The notes beneath the pieces were generated by a model. That model ran no database searches, had not been told where the DNA came from, and worked only from the letters and a program-made list of their open reading frames with translations. Shown piece by piece: positions 7,542 through 16,120 of a DNA stretch of 64,000 nt (position 1 is its first letter; each line of letters starts with the position of its first letter). Source of the stretch: UBA2334 sp049653005 (GTDB lineage: Bacteria; Pseudomonadota; Gammaproteobacteria; Burkholderiales; Burkholderiaceae_C); contig JBASFL010000114.1 in NCBI GenBank assembly GCA_049653005.1, forward strand, positions 1 to 64,000. Reading direction: 5' to 3'. A program made the position numbers and the translations under genes.

Positions 7542-8831
7542 TCAATCAGGCCCAACCACAGCCGGATTTTTGGGCTGACTGGCCACCGAGTACAAAGCGC
7601 TGGGGGCATTGCGGGTTTGCAAAAACACCTCCAGCGGCTGACCGCGCATGGCGGCGTAAACGTGCAGGTTGGTGGCGCCCACCACAGCGGCCAGTTTTTC
7701 CAGCATGAAGAAACTGGCGCCGTAGCGAATCAGCGCCTGCCAATCGCGGCGCAGCACCATGCCGCGCTCTTCGTCGCTGAGGCCTGCCTCGCGCAGGGTG
7801 ACTGCCTCGTCGGCGCGAAAGGCTTCGCGTTGGGCGGGGTGGACAAGCCTGTGCAGAAACTTGTTCAGGCGGTAGCCGTCGTGGCTGCGCGCCAGGTCAA
7901 ACGGGTAAGTGCCGGTCAGGTTTTCGGCACCCGCCAGCTGGGTACCCATGTGAGCCAAGTGGCGGGCGTGCTCCCCCGCAATGGCGGGGCCTGCGCTGTG
8001 GTTTTCGTAAATGGCGGTGGCAATGCCCGTCATCGACGGCAGGTGGTAGGCCTGGTGCACCTTGCGCACGTTGGCCGACAGCGCCCCGCGCATGATGAGC
8101 CACATGATGACCTCGGCCCCCTCCATGCCCCCCAGCTCGGCGTATTCGGCCAGCGTGAGTTCGGCCAGGCGAGCGGGGTCGTTTTCCAGCAGGTCCAGAA
8201 ATTCGTGGTCCCAGGCCGGGTTGTTGAAGCCGCAGCGCTCGCCATGCACCTGGTGCGACAGGCCGCCCGTGGCCACGATGGCCACGCGCAGGTCTTCGGG
8301 GTAGCTTTCGATGGCTTTTTTCAGCGCCTGGCCCAACTTGTAGCAGCGCTTGGCCGACGGCACCGGGAACTGCAGCACCCCCACCTGCAGGGGCACCACC
8401 TGGCAGGGCCAGTCGGGCGTGCGCTCGCACAGCATGGACAGGGGCGAAAAGGCCCCGTGGTCCAGCGCCTTGTCGCGGAACACCGACAGGTCGAACTCGT
8501 CGGCCACCAGTGAGTGCGCCACGTGGCGTGACAAGCCCAGGTGCCCGCGCAGGGGCGGCAGGTCGCGGGCACCGCCGCCCTCGTCGGCCACGGGGTAGTG
8601 CTCGTCCACGCCCAGGGCAAACGGCGAGTAGTGGTCAAAGAAAAACGAGGTGACATGGTCGTTGTAAACCACAAACAAGACGTCGGGTTGCTTGTCTTTC
8701 ACCCATTGGCGCACGGGCTGGAAGGCCTCAAAGATGGGGGCCCACACGGGGTCGTTTTGTTTGTTGCCATCGAACGCGAAGCCGATGGTGGGCGTGTGCG
8801 AAGCCGCAATGCCCCCGATGATGGTTGCCAT
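7542..8831 (-). CDS. galA: Gallate dioxygenase (LigB-LigA fusion, extradiol ring cleavage)
   Basis: A 429-residue class III extradiol dioxygenase. Residues 1-280 form the LigB-like catalytic domain with the iron ligands His12 (AASHTPTIG), His59 (YNDHV) and Glu240 (GAEVIMW), plus the catalytic-site stretch VATGGLSHQVHGER. The C-terminal 130 residues are a fused LigA-like domain (FLHRLVHPAQREAF ... LSDEERGMVLRRDW ... NLHVYAAMRG). This single-chain LigB-LigA layout is characteristic of gallate dioxygenases (GalA/DesB), which open gallate to 4-oxalomesaconate; protocatechuate 4,5-dioxygenases have two chains. AAGGAG precedes the start. It is the last gene of an operon with a TRAP transporter. Substrate assignment is by architecture. 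Confidence 0.85.
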   Translation of the reverse strand: MATIIGGIAASHTPTIGFAFDGNKQNDPVWAPIFEAFQPVRQWVKDKQPDVLFVVYNDHVTSFFFDHYSPFALGVDEHYPVADEGGGARDLPPLRGHLGLSRHVAHSLVADEFDLSVFRDKALDHGAFSPLSMLCERTPDWPCQVVPLQVGVLQFPVPSAKRCYKLGQALKKAIESYPEDLRVAIVATGGLSHQVHGERCGFNNPAWDHEFLDLLENDPARLAELTLAEYAELGGMEGAEVIMWLIMRGALSANVRKVHQAYHLPSMTGIATAIYENHSAGPAIAGEHARHLAHMGTQLAGAENLTGTYPFDLARSHDGYRLNKFLHRLVHPAQREAFRADEAVTLREAGLSDEERGMVLRRDWQALIRYGASFFMLEKLAAVVGATNLHVYAAMRGQPLEVFLQTRNAPSALYSVASQPKNPAVVGPD

Positions 8832-8843
8832 GGGTTGCGCTCC

Positions 8844-9884
8844 TTATTTGGCGGTGGCGTGGTCGGCAATGAGCTTGCGGGCGGTGCCCAGCATCTCCGC
8901 GCCGGGCAGGCCTTTGGCGTTCATGTCGGCCACCCAGCCGTCGGCCAGGGGCTGGCCCAGCTTTTTCCAGTTGGCCAACTCGGCAGCGGGAATGGTGTTG
9001 GTGGCGTTTTTGGTGGTGAGCTTTTTGCCCTCGCCGTCGGCCTGCAAAAAGGCTTTGCCAATCTGGCCCGACAGGCCTTGGCCACTGTTGGCGTCGATGA
9101 CTTTTTTCAGGTCCGCGGGCAGCGATTCGTACTTGGCCTTGTTCATCGCGAAGATGAAGGTGGAGGTGTAGAAAGCGGGCTCGGCGGGGTCGGTTTCGCT
9201 GTGGAACTTCACCAGCTCGTGAATCTTCACGGAGGGCACCACCTCGTAAGGCACCACGGCACCGTCGATCACACCTTTGCTCAGGGCATCGCCCACCTGC
9301 GGCACGGGCATGCTGACCGGCGTGGCGCCCAGCAGCGCCAGGAACTTGTTGGTCATGCGGGTGGGGGCGCGCAGCTTCAGGCCCTTCAAATCGGCCGCCA
9401 CAGTGACGGGCTTTTTGCTCATGTGGAACACGCCGTCGCCGTGCACGTGAAAGGCCAGAGGCTTCACATCTTTGAATTCGGCCTGGCTGTACCTTTGCGT
9501 GAAGTCCCACAGGGCTTTGCTGGTGGCCTCGGGGTTTTGCATCATGAAGGGCAGCTCGAACACCTCCACGGTGGGAAACCGGCCTGCCGTGTAGCCGGGC
9601 AACGTCCACACCACATCGGCCACGCCGTCTTTCACCTGCTCGAACAGCTGCGGGGGCGTGCCGCCCATTTGCATGGAGGGGTAAATCTGGCACTTCATGC
9701 GCTGGTTGCTTTCTTTGGCAATCTTGTCGCACCAGGGGGTGATGAACAGTGTGTTGGCGTAGCTGGTGGCGGGCAGGAAAAAGTGCACTTTCAGCGTGAT
9801 CTCCTGCGCTTGCACCGTGGCAGCGCCCAGAGTGGCCAAAGCGGCAACGGCAGAAAGAACGGTGGCGCGGATGTGTGTTTTCAT
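8844..9884 (-). CDS. dctP: TRAP transporter substrate-binding protein (DctP family)
   Basis: A 346-residue periplasmic solute receptor. It has a clear signal peptide (VLSAVAALATLGAATVQAQE, cleavage near residue 27) and the DctP fold: KVHFFLPATSYANTLF, YPSMQMGGTPPQLFEQVKDG, GLKLRAPTRMTNKFL with the conserved carboxylate-binding Arg, and GVIDGAVVPYEV. The ligand is probably gallate or a related aromatic acid, inferred only from the downstream dioxygenase gene 12 bp away. It is encoded between the TRAP membrane subunits and the dioxygenase, so receptor and catabolic enzyme share one transcript. Confidence 0.9.
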   Translation of the reverse strand: MKTHIRATVLSAVAALATLGAATVQAQEITLKVHFFLPATSYANTLFITPWCDKIAKESNQRMKCQIYPSMQMGGTPPQLFEQVKDGVADVVWTLPGYTAGRFPTVEVFELPFMMQNPEATSKALWDFTQRYSQAEFKDVKPLAFHVHGDGVFHMSKKPVTVAADLKGLKLRAPTRMTNKFLALLGATPVSMPVPQVGDALSKGVIDGAVVPYEVVPSVKIHELVKFHSETDPAEPAFYTSTFIFAMNKAKYESLPADLKKVIDANSGQGLSGQIGKAFLQADGEGKKLTTKNATNTIPAAELANWKKLGQPLADGWVADMNAKGLPGAEMLGTARKLIADHATAK

Positions 9885-9941
9885 GGGGTTTCCTTGTCTC
9901 GGTTTGAATGGGTGGGGAACGGGAAAAGCAGCGGCCAGCGC

Positions 9942-11267
9942 TCACCCGGTGAGGGTGTGCACCAGCCAGAGGGAAATGGGGGGGAAGGCAATCAGCAGCG
10001 CCAGCCGGATGGCGTCGGTGATGAGAAAGGGCACCACGCCCTTGTAGGTTTCAACCATGGGCACGTCTTTGGCCAGCCCGTTCATGATGTAAACATTCAG
10101 TCCCACGGGCGGAAAAATCATGCCGATTTCGCACACCGTGAGAATGAGAATGCCAAACCACAGCGCCTTGTCACCGGGCGTGAGGCCGTAAAAGTCCATG
10201 CCCATGATCACGGGGAACAGCGTGGGCACGGTGAGCAAAATCATGCTCATTTCGTCCATGACACAACCCAGCAGCACGTAAAACAACATCACCCCAGCCA
10301 TGATGGCCACGGGCGAGATTTGCATGTGCCCCACCATGTCGGCCAGCTGCGCGGGCAACTGCGAAATGGCCAGGGCGGCGTTGATCATGTCGGCCCCCAG
10401 GAAGATCAAAAAGATCATCCCGCTGGTTTGTGCCGTGGTGCGGATGCTGGCCAGCAGGCGCTCGCGGTTCATTTCACCGCGCACCAGGGTGATGGCAAAC
10501 GTCAGCACGTTGCCAATGGCCGCCCCCTCGGTGGCCGTGAACAGGCCGCCGTAAATGCCGCCAAACACCACCATGAAAATCAGCACGATGGGCCACACCC
10601 GCGCGGCCGAGGCCAGCAGCTCTGCCGCTGTGGCGGCCTGGGCTTCAGGCGCATCGGCCGGGCGCAGGCGCACCATGACGGCAATGGCCAGCAAGTAACC
10701 CACCGCCGCCAGCAGCGCTGGCACGTAGGCCGACAAAAACATCTTGGTGATGTTTTGCTCGGTCAGGATGGCATACACCATCAGCGTCACCGACGGCGGC
10801 AGTAGCACACCCATGGTGCCGCCCGTGGCCAGCGCAGCGGTGGCAAGCCGGCCCGAGTAGTTGATGCGCCGCATCTCGGGGTAAGCCACCTGCGCAATGG
10901 TGGCGGTGGTGGCCACCGTGGAGCCCGAGATGGAACCAAACGCCGCACACGCCAGCACCCCCGCCATGGCCATGCCGCCTTTGAAGCGGCCCAGCAAGGC
11001 GTTGGCCAAGTCAAACAGCGCCTTGGACAGCCCGCCGTTCACGGCAAACGCCCCCATCAGCATGAACAGGGGAATGACCGACAGGTCGTACACCGACACG
11101 CGGCCGTACACCGCGCCCTTCAGGTGCGCCAGCAGCGGCAGCCAGCCCGTGAGGGCCATGTAGCCCACCGCGCCGGGCACAAACATGGCCACGGCGATGG
11201 GCACGCGAATGGCCATCAGCACCAGCATGGCACCGAACATGGTCACGCCAATTTGGAAGGTGGTCAT
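9942..11267 (-). CDS. dctM: TRAP transporter large permease subunit (DctM family)
   Basis: A 441-residue, highly hydrophobic protein with about 12 membrane segments. The first is TFQIGVTMFGAMLVLMAIRV. Family features include PLFMLMGAFAVNGGLSKALF, GSISGSTVATTATIAQVAYPEM and LLPPSVTLMVYAILTEQNI. It forms the Na+-driven transport channel. The ATG at 11267 overlaps the dctQ stop codon by 4 bp, which decides the start and indicates translational coupling; longer upstream extensions in this frame lack hydrophobic or family-like sequence. Confidence 0.93.
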   Translation of the reverse strand: MTTFQIGVTMFGAMLVLMAIRVPIAVAMFVPGAVGYMALTGWLPLLAHLKGAVYGRVSVYDLSVIPLFMLMGAFAVNGGLSKALFDLANALLGRFKGGMAMAGVLACAAFGSISGSTVATTATIAQVAYPEMRRINYSGRLATAALATGGTMGVLLPPSVTLMVYAILTEQNITKMFLSAYVPALLAAVGYLLAIAVMVRLRPADAPEAQAATAAELLASAARVWPIVLIFMVVFGGIYGGLFTATEGAAIGNVLTFAITLVRGEMNRERLLASIRTTAQTSGMIFLIFLGADMINAALAISQLPAQLADMVGHMQISPVAIMAGVMLFYVLLGCVMDEMSMILLTVPTLFPVIMGMDFYGLTPGDKALWFGILILTVCEIGMIFPPVGLNVYIMNGLAKDVPMVETYKGVVPFLITDAIRLALLIAFPPISLWLVHTLTG

Positions 11268-11782
11268 GCCGCGCCCTCCCCTGCCCCGGTCAGCAACAGG
11301 TCTTTGGTCTGCACCAGGCCAATCAGCACACACAAGCTCAGGCCGGGCACCATCAGCGCATAGGGCCACCACAGCGGTAGGCCCATGAGCATGGATGATT
11401 CGGCGGACTCGCGCATGTCAATGCCGCCCACCGCCACGCGCCACAGCACCAGGGCCATCATCAGCGTGTACAGCGCGTTGCCCAAGCAGTCCATGGCGCG
11501 TTTGCGCTCGCTGGTGGCGTGGTTGGTGAAAAAGTCCACCATGATGTTGGCGCGCTTGAACTGGGTATAGGGCATGAACGACGCCACCACCACCGCACTG
11601 CCCAGCTGCACCAGCTCCACGTCGCCCAAGATGGGGTGTGCGAAAAACGCACGGCCCACCACACTGACCACGGTCATACACGCCATGGCCACCAGCACGG
11701 TGCCGCCGATGGTGGCACTGGCGTCGCAGGCTCTTTCCAGCCAGCGGTGGATGCCCACCGTTGGGTTATCGCTCTCTTGCAT
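11264..11782 (-). CDS. dctQ: TRAP transporter small permease subunit (DctQ family)
   Basis: A 172-residue protein with four membrane helices (ASATIGGTVLVAMACMTVVS; VELVQLGSAVVVASFMPY; LYTLMMALVLWRV; PYALMVPGLSLCVLIGLV). The conserved VVGRAFFAHPILGDVELVQL segment and FKRANIMVDFF are typical of DctQ. I chose the ATG at 11782 because AGGAG lies 5-8 bp before it; an in-frame ATG at 11806 lacks this. First gene of the dctQ-dctM-dctP-dioxygenase operon. Confidence 0.9.
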   Translation of the reverse strand: MQESDNPTVGIHRWLERACDASATIGGTVLVAMACMTVVSVVGRAFFAHPILGDVELVQLGSAVVVASFMPYTQFKRANIMVDFFTNHATSERKRAMDCLGNALYTLMMALVLWRVAVGGIDMRESAESSMLMGLPLWWPYALMVPGLSLCVLIGLVQTKDLLLTGAGEGAA

Positions 11783-11893
11783 GTCGTCTCCTGTCTTTGT
11801 GCACAAAATGGCTGTTCATGGCGTTTGTCAGCCGAAGAGCGCGGACTTTAGGGACTGAGAAGCGGTTGAAAAAGATGTTCAAAACCCCGCCGC

Positions 11894-11910
11894 GATAACC
11901 GTTGGTTATC
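11894..11910. promoter_or_regulatory. Putative LysR-type operator in the divergent promoter region
   Basis: Perfect inverted repeat GATAACC-GTT-GGTTATC. It contains the T-N11-A motif recognised by LysR-type regulators and ends 10 bp before the start codon of the LysR gene, in the 138-bp region shared with the TRAP/gallate operon. This position suits autoregulation plus co-inducer-dependent control of the operon. Confidence 0.7.
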
Positions 11911-11920
11911 ATCTTTCGCC

Positions 11921-12835
11921 ATGAAACTGTCTGGCTTGAACACCCTGGTCGCCGCCATTGAAGAAGGCAGCCTGCGCGGCGGCGCACGGCGGCTGGGCGT
12001 GTCGCAACCCGCCATGACCAAGGCGCTGCGCGAGCTGGAGCGCGAGGTGGCCAGCCCCCTCATCGTGCGGTCCACCACGGGCGTGGTGGCCACGGCGCAG
12101 GGCAAGGTGCTGTACGACCACGCGTGTGCGGTGTCGCGCGAGCTGTCCACCGCCCTGCACACCATTGGGCAATTGGGCGGGCGCATGAGCGGGCCGCTGT
12201 CGGTGGGGGCGGTGCCACTGGCGGTGATGCTGCTGGTGCCCGAAACCCTGCGCACGTTTGGCCGCGAGTTTCCCGACATCACCCTTCGCATCAGTGAAGA
12301 GCTGTACACCCACCAGTTGCAGCGGCTGCGCAAGGGCGATGTGGACGTGGCCATCGGCGGCATACCGGGCGGTCTGCCCAGCGGCGAATTTGTGACCGAA
12401 GCCTTGCTGGACACCACCATGGAAGTGGTGGTGCGCAAGGGCAGCCCGCGCGAAAACGCCCGCTCACTGGCCGAGCTGGCCGATGCCCGCTGGGTGTACA
12501 CCGGGGCCACCAAGGAAGAGGGCTATGCCAAACTGCTGTTCGAGGCGCACGGCCTGCCGCCACCGCCCGTGGGCGCGGTGGTGAACTCCACACTGGCGTT
12601 GTTGTCCATCGTCACCACGGGCGACTGCGTGGGTTTGATGCCCCGGCAAATTGCCGCCCACCCGGTGGCCCGGGCCTATTTGTCGGTGGTGCCGGTGCAA
12701 GAGCGTGGCCTGCCGCTGACGGTGGGGGCCATCGTGCGCAGCGACGCGGCGGTGTCACCCGCTGTGCGGCACTTCATTGCCCACTTGCACCGGGCAGCGC
12801 ACCAAATCAACACACACGGCCACGGGCTGGGTTGA
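11921..12835 (+). CDS. LysR-family regulator of the gallate/TRAP operon
   Basis: A 304-residue LysR-type regulator. The N-terminal winged helix is clear: LVAAIEEGSLRGGARRLGVS, then QPAMTKALRELEREV. The effector-binding domain starts near residue 90 (GPLSVGAVPLAVMLLVPETL). It is divergent from dctQ and separated from it by 138 bp containing a LysR-like operator. By analogy with other aromatic catabolic operons it should activate transport and ring cleavage in response to the substrate or a product. The local pairing supports this, but no effector can be read from sequence. Confidence 0.9.
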   Translation: MKLSGLNTLVAAIEEGSLRGGARRLGVSQPAMTKALRELEREVASPLIVRSTTGVVATAQGKVLYDHACAVSRELSTALHTIGQLGGRMSGPLSVGAVPLAVMLLVPETLRTFGREFPDITLRISEELYTHQLQRLRKGDVDVAIGGIPGGLPSGEFVTEALLDTTMEVVVRKGSPRENARSLAELADARWVYTGATKEEGYAKLLFEAHGLPPPPVGAVVNSTLALLSIVTTGDCVGLMPRQIAAHPVARAYLSVVPVQERGLPLTVGAIVRSDAAVSPAVRHFIAHLHRAAHQINTHGHGLG

Positions 12836-12843
12836 GAGCACCC

Positions 12844-12878
12844 ACAAAAAAGCCGCTGGCTTGCAGCGGCTTTTTTTA
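12844..12878. terminator. Bidirectional intrinsic terminator between LysR gene and lysS
   Basis: Stem GCCGCTG/CAGCGGC with a five-base loop, flanked by AAAAAA on the left and TTTTTTT on the right. It serves both the plus-strand LysR gene and the convergent lysS transcript. Confidence 0.88.
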
Positions 12879-12891
12879 TAGCCTTTTAGGC

Positions 12892-12926
12892 CTCCAGCGC
12901 TTTACTGTATTCAACAGTTCACTATT
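12892..12926 (+). repeat. Interspersed repeat, half-element (copy 2)
   Basis: CTCCAGCGCTTTACTG followed by TATTCAACAGTTCACTATT, preceded by the TTTTAGGC flank seen in other copies. It ends a few bases from the lysS stop codon, between that gene and the bidirectional terminator. Confidence 0.8.
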
Positions 12927-12932
12927 GAAACA

Positions 12933-14501
12933 TCAGGACTCTCGGCGCAACGCAGGGAACAAAATGATGTCGCGGATGCTGGGGCTGTCGGTCAGCAACA
13001 TCATCAGGCGGTCCATGCCAATGCCGCAGCCACCGGCGGGGGGCATGCCGTATTCCAGGGCGCGCACAAAGTCGTGGTCAAAGAACATGGCTTCATCGTC
13101 GCCGCCGTCTTTGGCCTCCACCTGCGAGTGGAAGCGGGCGGCCTGGTCTTCTGCGTCGTTCAACTCGCTGAAACCGTTGCCAAACTCGCGGCCGGTGATG
13201 TAGAGCTCGAAGCGCTCGGTCACGTCGGGGTGGGTGTCAGACGCACGGGCCAGGGGGGAAATTTCGACCGGGTGTTCGCAAATGAAGGTCGGGTTCCACA
13301 ACTTCTCTTCCACGGTTTCTTCAAAGTACAGCACTTGCAGGCTGGCCAAACTGCGGGTGGAGAGCTTGTGCTTTTCTTCCTTCAGGCCCAGCTTGCGCAG
13401 TGCGTTGGTGAGCCACTGGGCGTCGTCCACGCCCTCGCCCGCCTCGGTGTACTTCAGGATGGCTTCGCGGATGGTCAGGCGCTCGAACGGCGCGGCCAAG
13501 TCCACGGGTTTGCCCGCGTAGCTCAGTTGCAGGGTGCCAGCGGCCTTCAGGGCGGCGTCGCGCACCAGCTCTTCGGTGAAGTTCATCAGGTCCTGGTAGT
13601 TCCAGTACGCCGCGTAGAACTCCATCATGGTGAATTCGGGGTTGTGGCGGACGCTGATGCCTTCGTTGCGGAAGTTGCGGTTGATTTCAAACACCCGCTC
13701 AAACCCGCCCACCAGCAGGCGCTTCAGGTACAGCTCGGGCGCGATGCGCAAATACATTTGCTGGTCAAGCGCGTTGTGGTGTGTCTCGAAAGGCTTGGCG
13801 TTGGCACCGCCGGGAATGGGGTGCAGCATGGGCGTTTCCACTTCCAGAAAGCCGTGGTGCACCATGAATTCGCGGATGCCGCTGACCGCGCGGCTGCGCG
13901 CCACAAAGCGGCGGCGGGCGCTTTCGTCGGTCATCAAATCAACATAGCGCTGGCGGTACTTGATTTCCTGGTCGTGAATGCCGTGAAACTTGTCGGGCAG
14001 CGGGCGCAGGCTTTTGGTCAACAAGCGCACTTTTGTGGCATGGATGGACAGCTCGCCGGTGCGGGTTTTGAACACCGTGCCTTCGGCCGCGATGATGTCG
14101 CCCAGGTCCCAGTGTTTGAACACGTTGAGCATCTCTTCGCCCACGCTCTCGTGGTTCAGGTAAATCTGGATGCGGCCGTTGCTGGGGCCAAACGACGCGT
14201 CTTGCAGCGTGGCAAAGCTGGCCTTGCCCATCACGCGCTTGAGCATCATGCGACCGGCCACGCTGGCGGTGGCGCCCAGGGCTTCCAGTTCTTCCTTGCT
14301 TTGCTCGTTGAAGCGGGCAAACAACTCGTCGGCCCGGTCGGCGGGTTTGAAGTCGTTGGGAAACGCCACGCCACCGCCCTGCTTCGCCTTCTCGCGAATG
14401 GCCTTGAGCTTCTCGCGGCGCTCGGCAATCAGCTGGTTGTCTTCGAAGGCGTCGGAGTGGTGGGGCTGCTCGGCGGCGGACGTGTGGGCTTGTTGGGTCA
14501 T
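12933..14501 (-). CDS. lysS: Lysine--tRNA ligase, class II
   Basis: A 522-residue class II lysyl-tRNA synthetase. An N-terminal OB-fold anticodon-binding domain (VAGRMMLKRVMGKASFATLQ) precedes the catalytic core. Motif 2 is NRNFRNEGISVRHNPEFTMM and motif 3 is GCGIGMDRLMMLL near the C-terminus. It charges tRNA-Lys with lysine using ATP. The start is the ATG at 14501 (MTQQAHTSA); the frame upstream runs into a terminator hairpin. Transcribed alone between two terminators. Confidence 0.98.
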   Translation of the reverse strand: MTQQAHTSAAEQPHHSDAFEDNQLIAERREKLKAIREKAKQGGGVAFPNDFKPADRADELFARFNEQSKEELEALGATASVAGRMMLKRVMGKASFATLQDASFGPSNGRIQIYLNHESVGEEMLNVFKHWDLGDIIAAEGTVFKTRTGELSIHATKVRLLTKSLRPLPDKFHGIHDQEIKYRQRYVDLMTDESARRRFVARSRAVSGIREFMVHHGFLEVETPMLHPIPGGANAKPFETHHNALDQQMYLRIAPELYLKRLLVGGFERVFEINRNFRNEGISVRHNPEFTMMEFYAAYWNYQDLMNFTEELVRDAALKAAGTLQLSYAGKPVDLAAPFERLTIREAILKYTEAGEGVDDAQWLTNALRKLGLKEEKHKLSTRSLASLQVLYFEETVEEKLWNPTFICEHPVEISPLARASDTHPDVTERFELYITGREFGNGFSELNDAEDQAARFHSQVEAKDGGDDEAMFFDHDFVRALEYGMPPAGGCGIGMDRLMMLLTDSPSIRDIILFPALRRES

Positions 14502-14511
14502 GGTGTGGAAT

Positions 14512-14543
14512 GAAAAATGGGTTGCGCCTTTTGGACGCAACCC
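14512..14543 (-). terminator. Intrinsic terminator between livF and lysS
   Basis: On the minus strand, GGGTTGCG and CGCAACCC form an 8-bp stem around a nine-base loop, followed by ATTTTTC. It separates the branched-chain transporter operon from lysS. The plus strand also has a T-rich flank (ATTATTTT). Confidence 0.75.
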
Positions 14544-14594
14544 ATTATTTTAGGTTTGTGCGGCCCCCGCCCCCGGGGCAGGTCGGCCAGGGCG

Positions 14595-15311
14595 TCATTC
14601 GCCCAGGTAGGCGGCGCGCACTTTGGGGTCGGTGAGCATTTCTTTGGCGTCGCCGCTCATGGTGATGAGGCCTGAGTCCATCACGTAGCCGCGGTTGGCA
14701 ATGCCCAACGCACGGCTGGCGTTTTGCTCCACCAACAGGATGGTCACACCCTGGGCGTACACGTCTTTGACCACCTCGAAAATTTTGTCGACCATGATGG
14801 GCGACAGGCCCATGGACGGCTCGTCGAGCAGCAGCACCTTGGGTTGCGACATCAGCGCGCGGCCCATGGCCAGCATCTGCTGTTCGCCACCGGACATGGT
14901 GCCGGCCAGCTGGTCTTTGCGCTCGCGCAGGCGGGGAAACAGGTTGAACATCTTCTCGATATCGGCGGCAATGCCGTCGTTGTCATCGCGGATGTAGGCC
15001 CCCATTTGCAGGTTTTCGGTGATGGTCATGCGGGTGAACACGCCGCGCCCCTCGGGCACCATGACCAAGCCTTCTTTCACCAGGTCCCACGAGCCTTTGC
15101 CCTTGATGCTTTTGCCCAGGTACTCGATGTCACCTTCCACATAGGGCTGGGTGCCGGTGATGGCCTTCATGGTGGTGGTTTTGCCCGCACCGTTGGAGCC
15201 GATCAGGGTGACCAGTTCGCCCTCGTGCACTTCCAGGTCGGCCCCTTTGACGGCCTTGATGCCACCGTAGTTGACCTTCAGACCCTTGACTTTGAGCAGT
15301 GTGTTTGCCAT
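14595..15311 (-). CDS. livF: Branched-chain amino acid ABC transporter ATP-binding protein LivF
   Basis: A 238-residue ABC ATPase. Walker A is GSNGAGKTT, the signature is MSGGEQQMLAMGRAL and Walker B is VLLLDEPSMGLSP, with the LivF-type VPEGRGVFTRMTITENL. It energises uptake of branched-chain amino acids or other ligands handled by this family (amides, urea, aromatic acids). Last gene of livHMGF; no substrate-binding protein gene (livJ) is adjacent, so specificity is open. Confidence 0.94.
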   Translation of the reverse strand: MANTLLKVKGLKVNYGGIKAVKGADLEVHEGELVTLIGSNGAGKTTTMKAITGTQPYVEGDIEYLGKSIKGKGSWDLVKEGLVMVPEGRGVFTRMTITENLQMGAYIRDDNDGIAADIEKMFNLFPRLRERKDQLAGTMSGGEQQMLAMGRALMSQPKVLLLDEPSMGLSPIMVDKIFEVVKDVYAQGVTILLVEQNASRALGIANRGYVMDSGLITMSGDAKEMLTDPKVRAAYLGE

Positions 15312-15346
15312 GTGTGCTGTTCTCTCTTGCTAAAGCGTCAGGGGGG

Positions 15347-16120
15347 TCAGTGACCACCGGTGCCCAGGTAGGCCTCGATGACTTTTTCGTTTTTCTGCAC
15401 TTCGGCGGGTGAGCCGGTGACCAGGGGCTTGCCATAGTCGAGCACGGTCACGCGGTCGCACAGGCCCATGACCAACTTCACGTCGTGTTCGATCAGCAAG
15501 ATGGTGCGGTTGTCGTTGCGGATGCGGTCGATCAGCTCGCGCAGCTGCACCTTTTCGGTGGCGTTCATACCGGCGGCGGGCTCGTCCAGCGCAATCAGCT
15601 GCGGGTCGGTGGCCAGGGCGCGGGCAATTTCCAGGCGGCGCTGGTCGCCGTAGCTGAGGGTGCGGGCTTTGAAATCGGCGTATTTGCCAATGCCCACGTA
15701 ATCCAGCAGTTCACGGGCGCGCTCGGCAATGGCTTTTTCTTCGGCCTTGAAGCTGGGGGTGCGGAAAATGGCGCCCAGCAAGCCGGAGCTGGTGCGCACG
15801 TGGCGGCCCACCATCACGTTTTCCAGCGCGGTCATTTCGGCAAACAGCCGGATGTTCTGGAACGTGCGGGCAATGCCGGCCTTGGCCACTTCGTGCACCG
15901 CCGTGGGGGTATAAGGCTTGCCCGCCAGCTCGAACGTGCCGCTGTCGGGGGTGTACAGCCCGGTCAACACGTTGAAGAAGGTGGTTTTGCCCGCGCCGTT
16001 GGGGCCGATCAGGCCGTACACCTGGCCGCGCTTGATGGTCACGCCCACATCGCTCAGGGCTTGCAAGCCACCGAAGCGTTTGGACACACCCGCCACGTTC
16101 AATACGGTGTCGGCGCTCAT
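15347..16120 (-). CDS. livG: Branched-chain amino acid ABC transporter ATP-binding protein LivG
   Basis: A 257-residue ABC ATPase. Walker A is GPNGAGKTT and the LivG-type Q-loop region is GIARTFQNIRLFAEMTALENV. The signature LSYGDQRRLEIARAL and Walker B LIALDEPAAGMN follow, then the H-loop LLIEHDVKLVMGLCDRV. The start at 16120 overlaps the livM stop by 4 bp, fixing this start over a longer frame. Confidence 0.94.
   Translation of the reverse strand: MSADTVLNVAGVSKRFGGLQALSDVGVTIKRGQVYGLIGPNGAGKTTFFNVLTGLYTPDSGTFELAGKPYTPTAVHEVAKAGIARTFQNIRLFAEMTALENVMVGRHVRTSSGLLGAIFRTPSFKAEEKAIAERARELLDYVGIGKYADFKARTLSYGDQRRLEIARALATDPQLIALDEPAAGMNATEKVQLRELIDRIRNDNRTILLIEHDVKLVMGLCDRVTVLDYGKPLVTGSPAEVQKNEKVIEAYLGTGGH

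Noticed and set aside
8541..10805. Open frame of about 750 codons on the plus strand
   Set aside because: It is antisense to the dioxygenase, dctP and dctM genes, has His/Gly/Gln-rich composition typical of the reverse of GC-rich coding DNA, and resembles no protein family.
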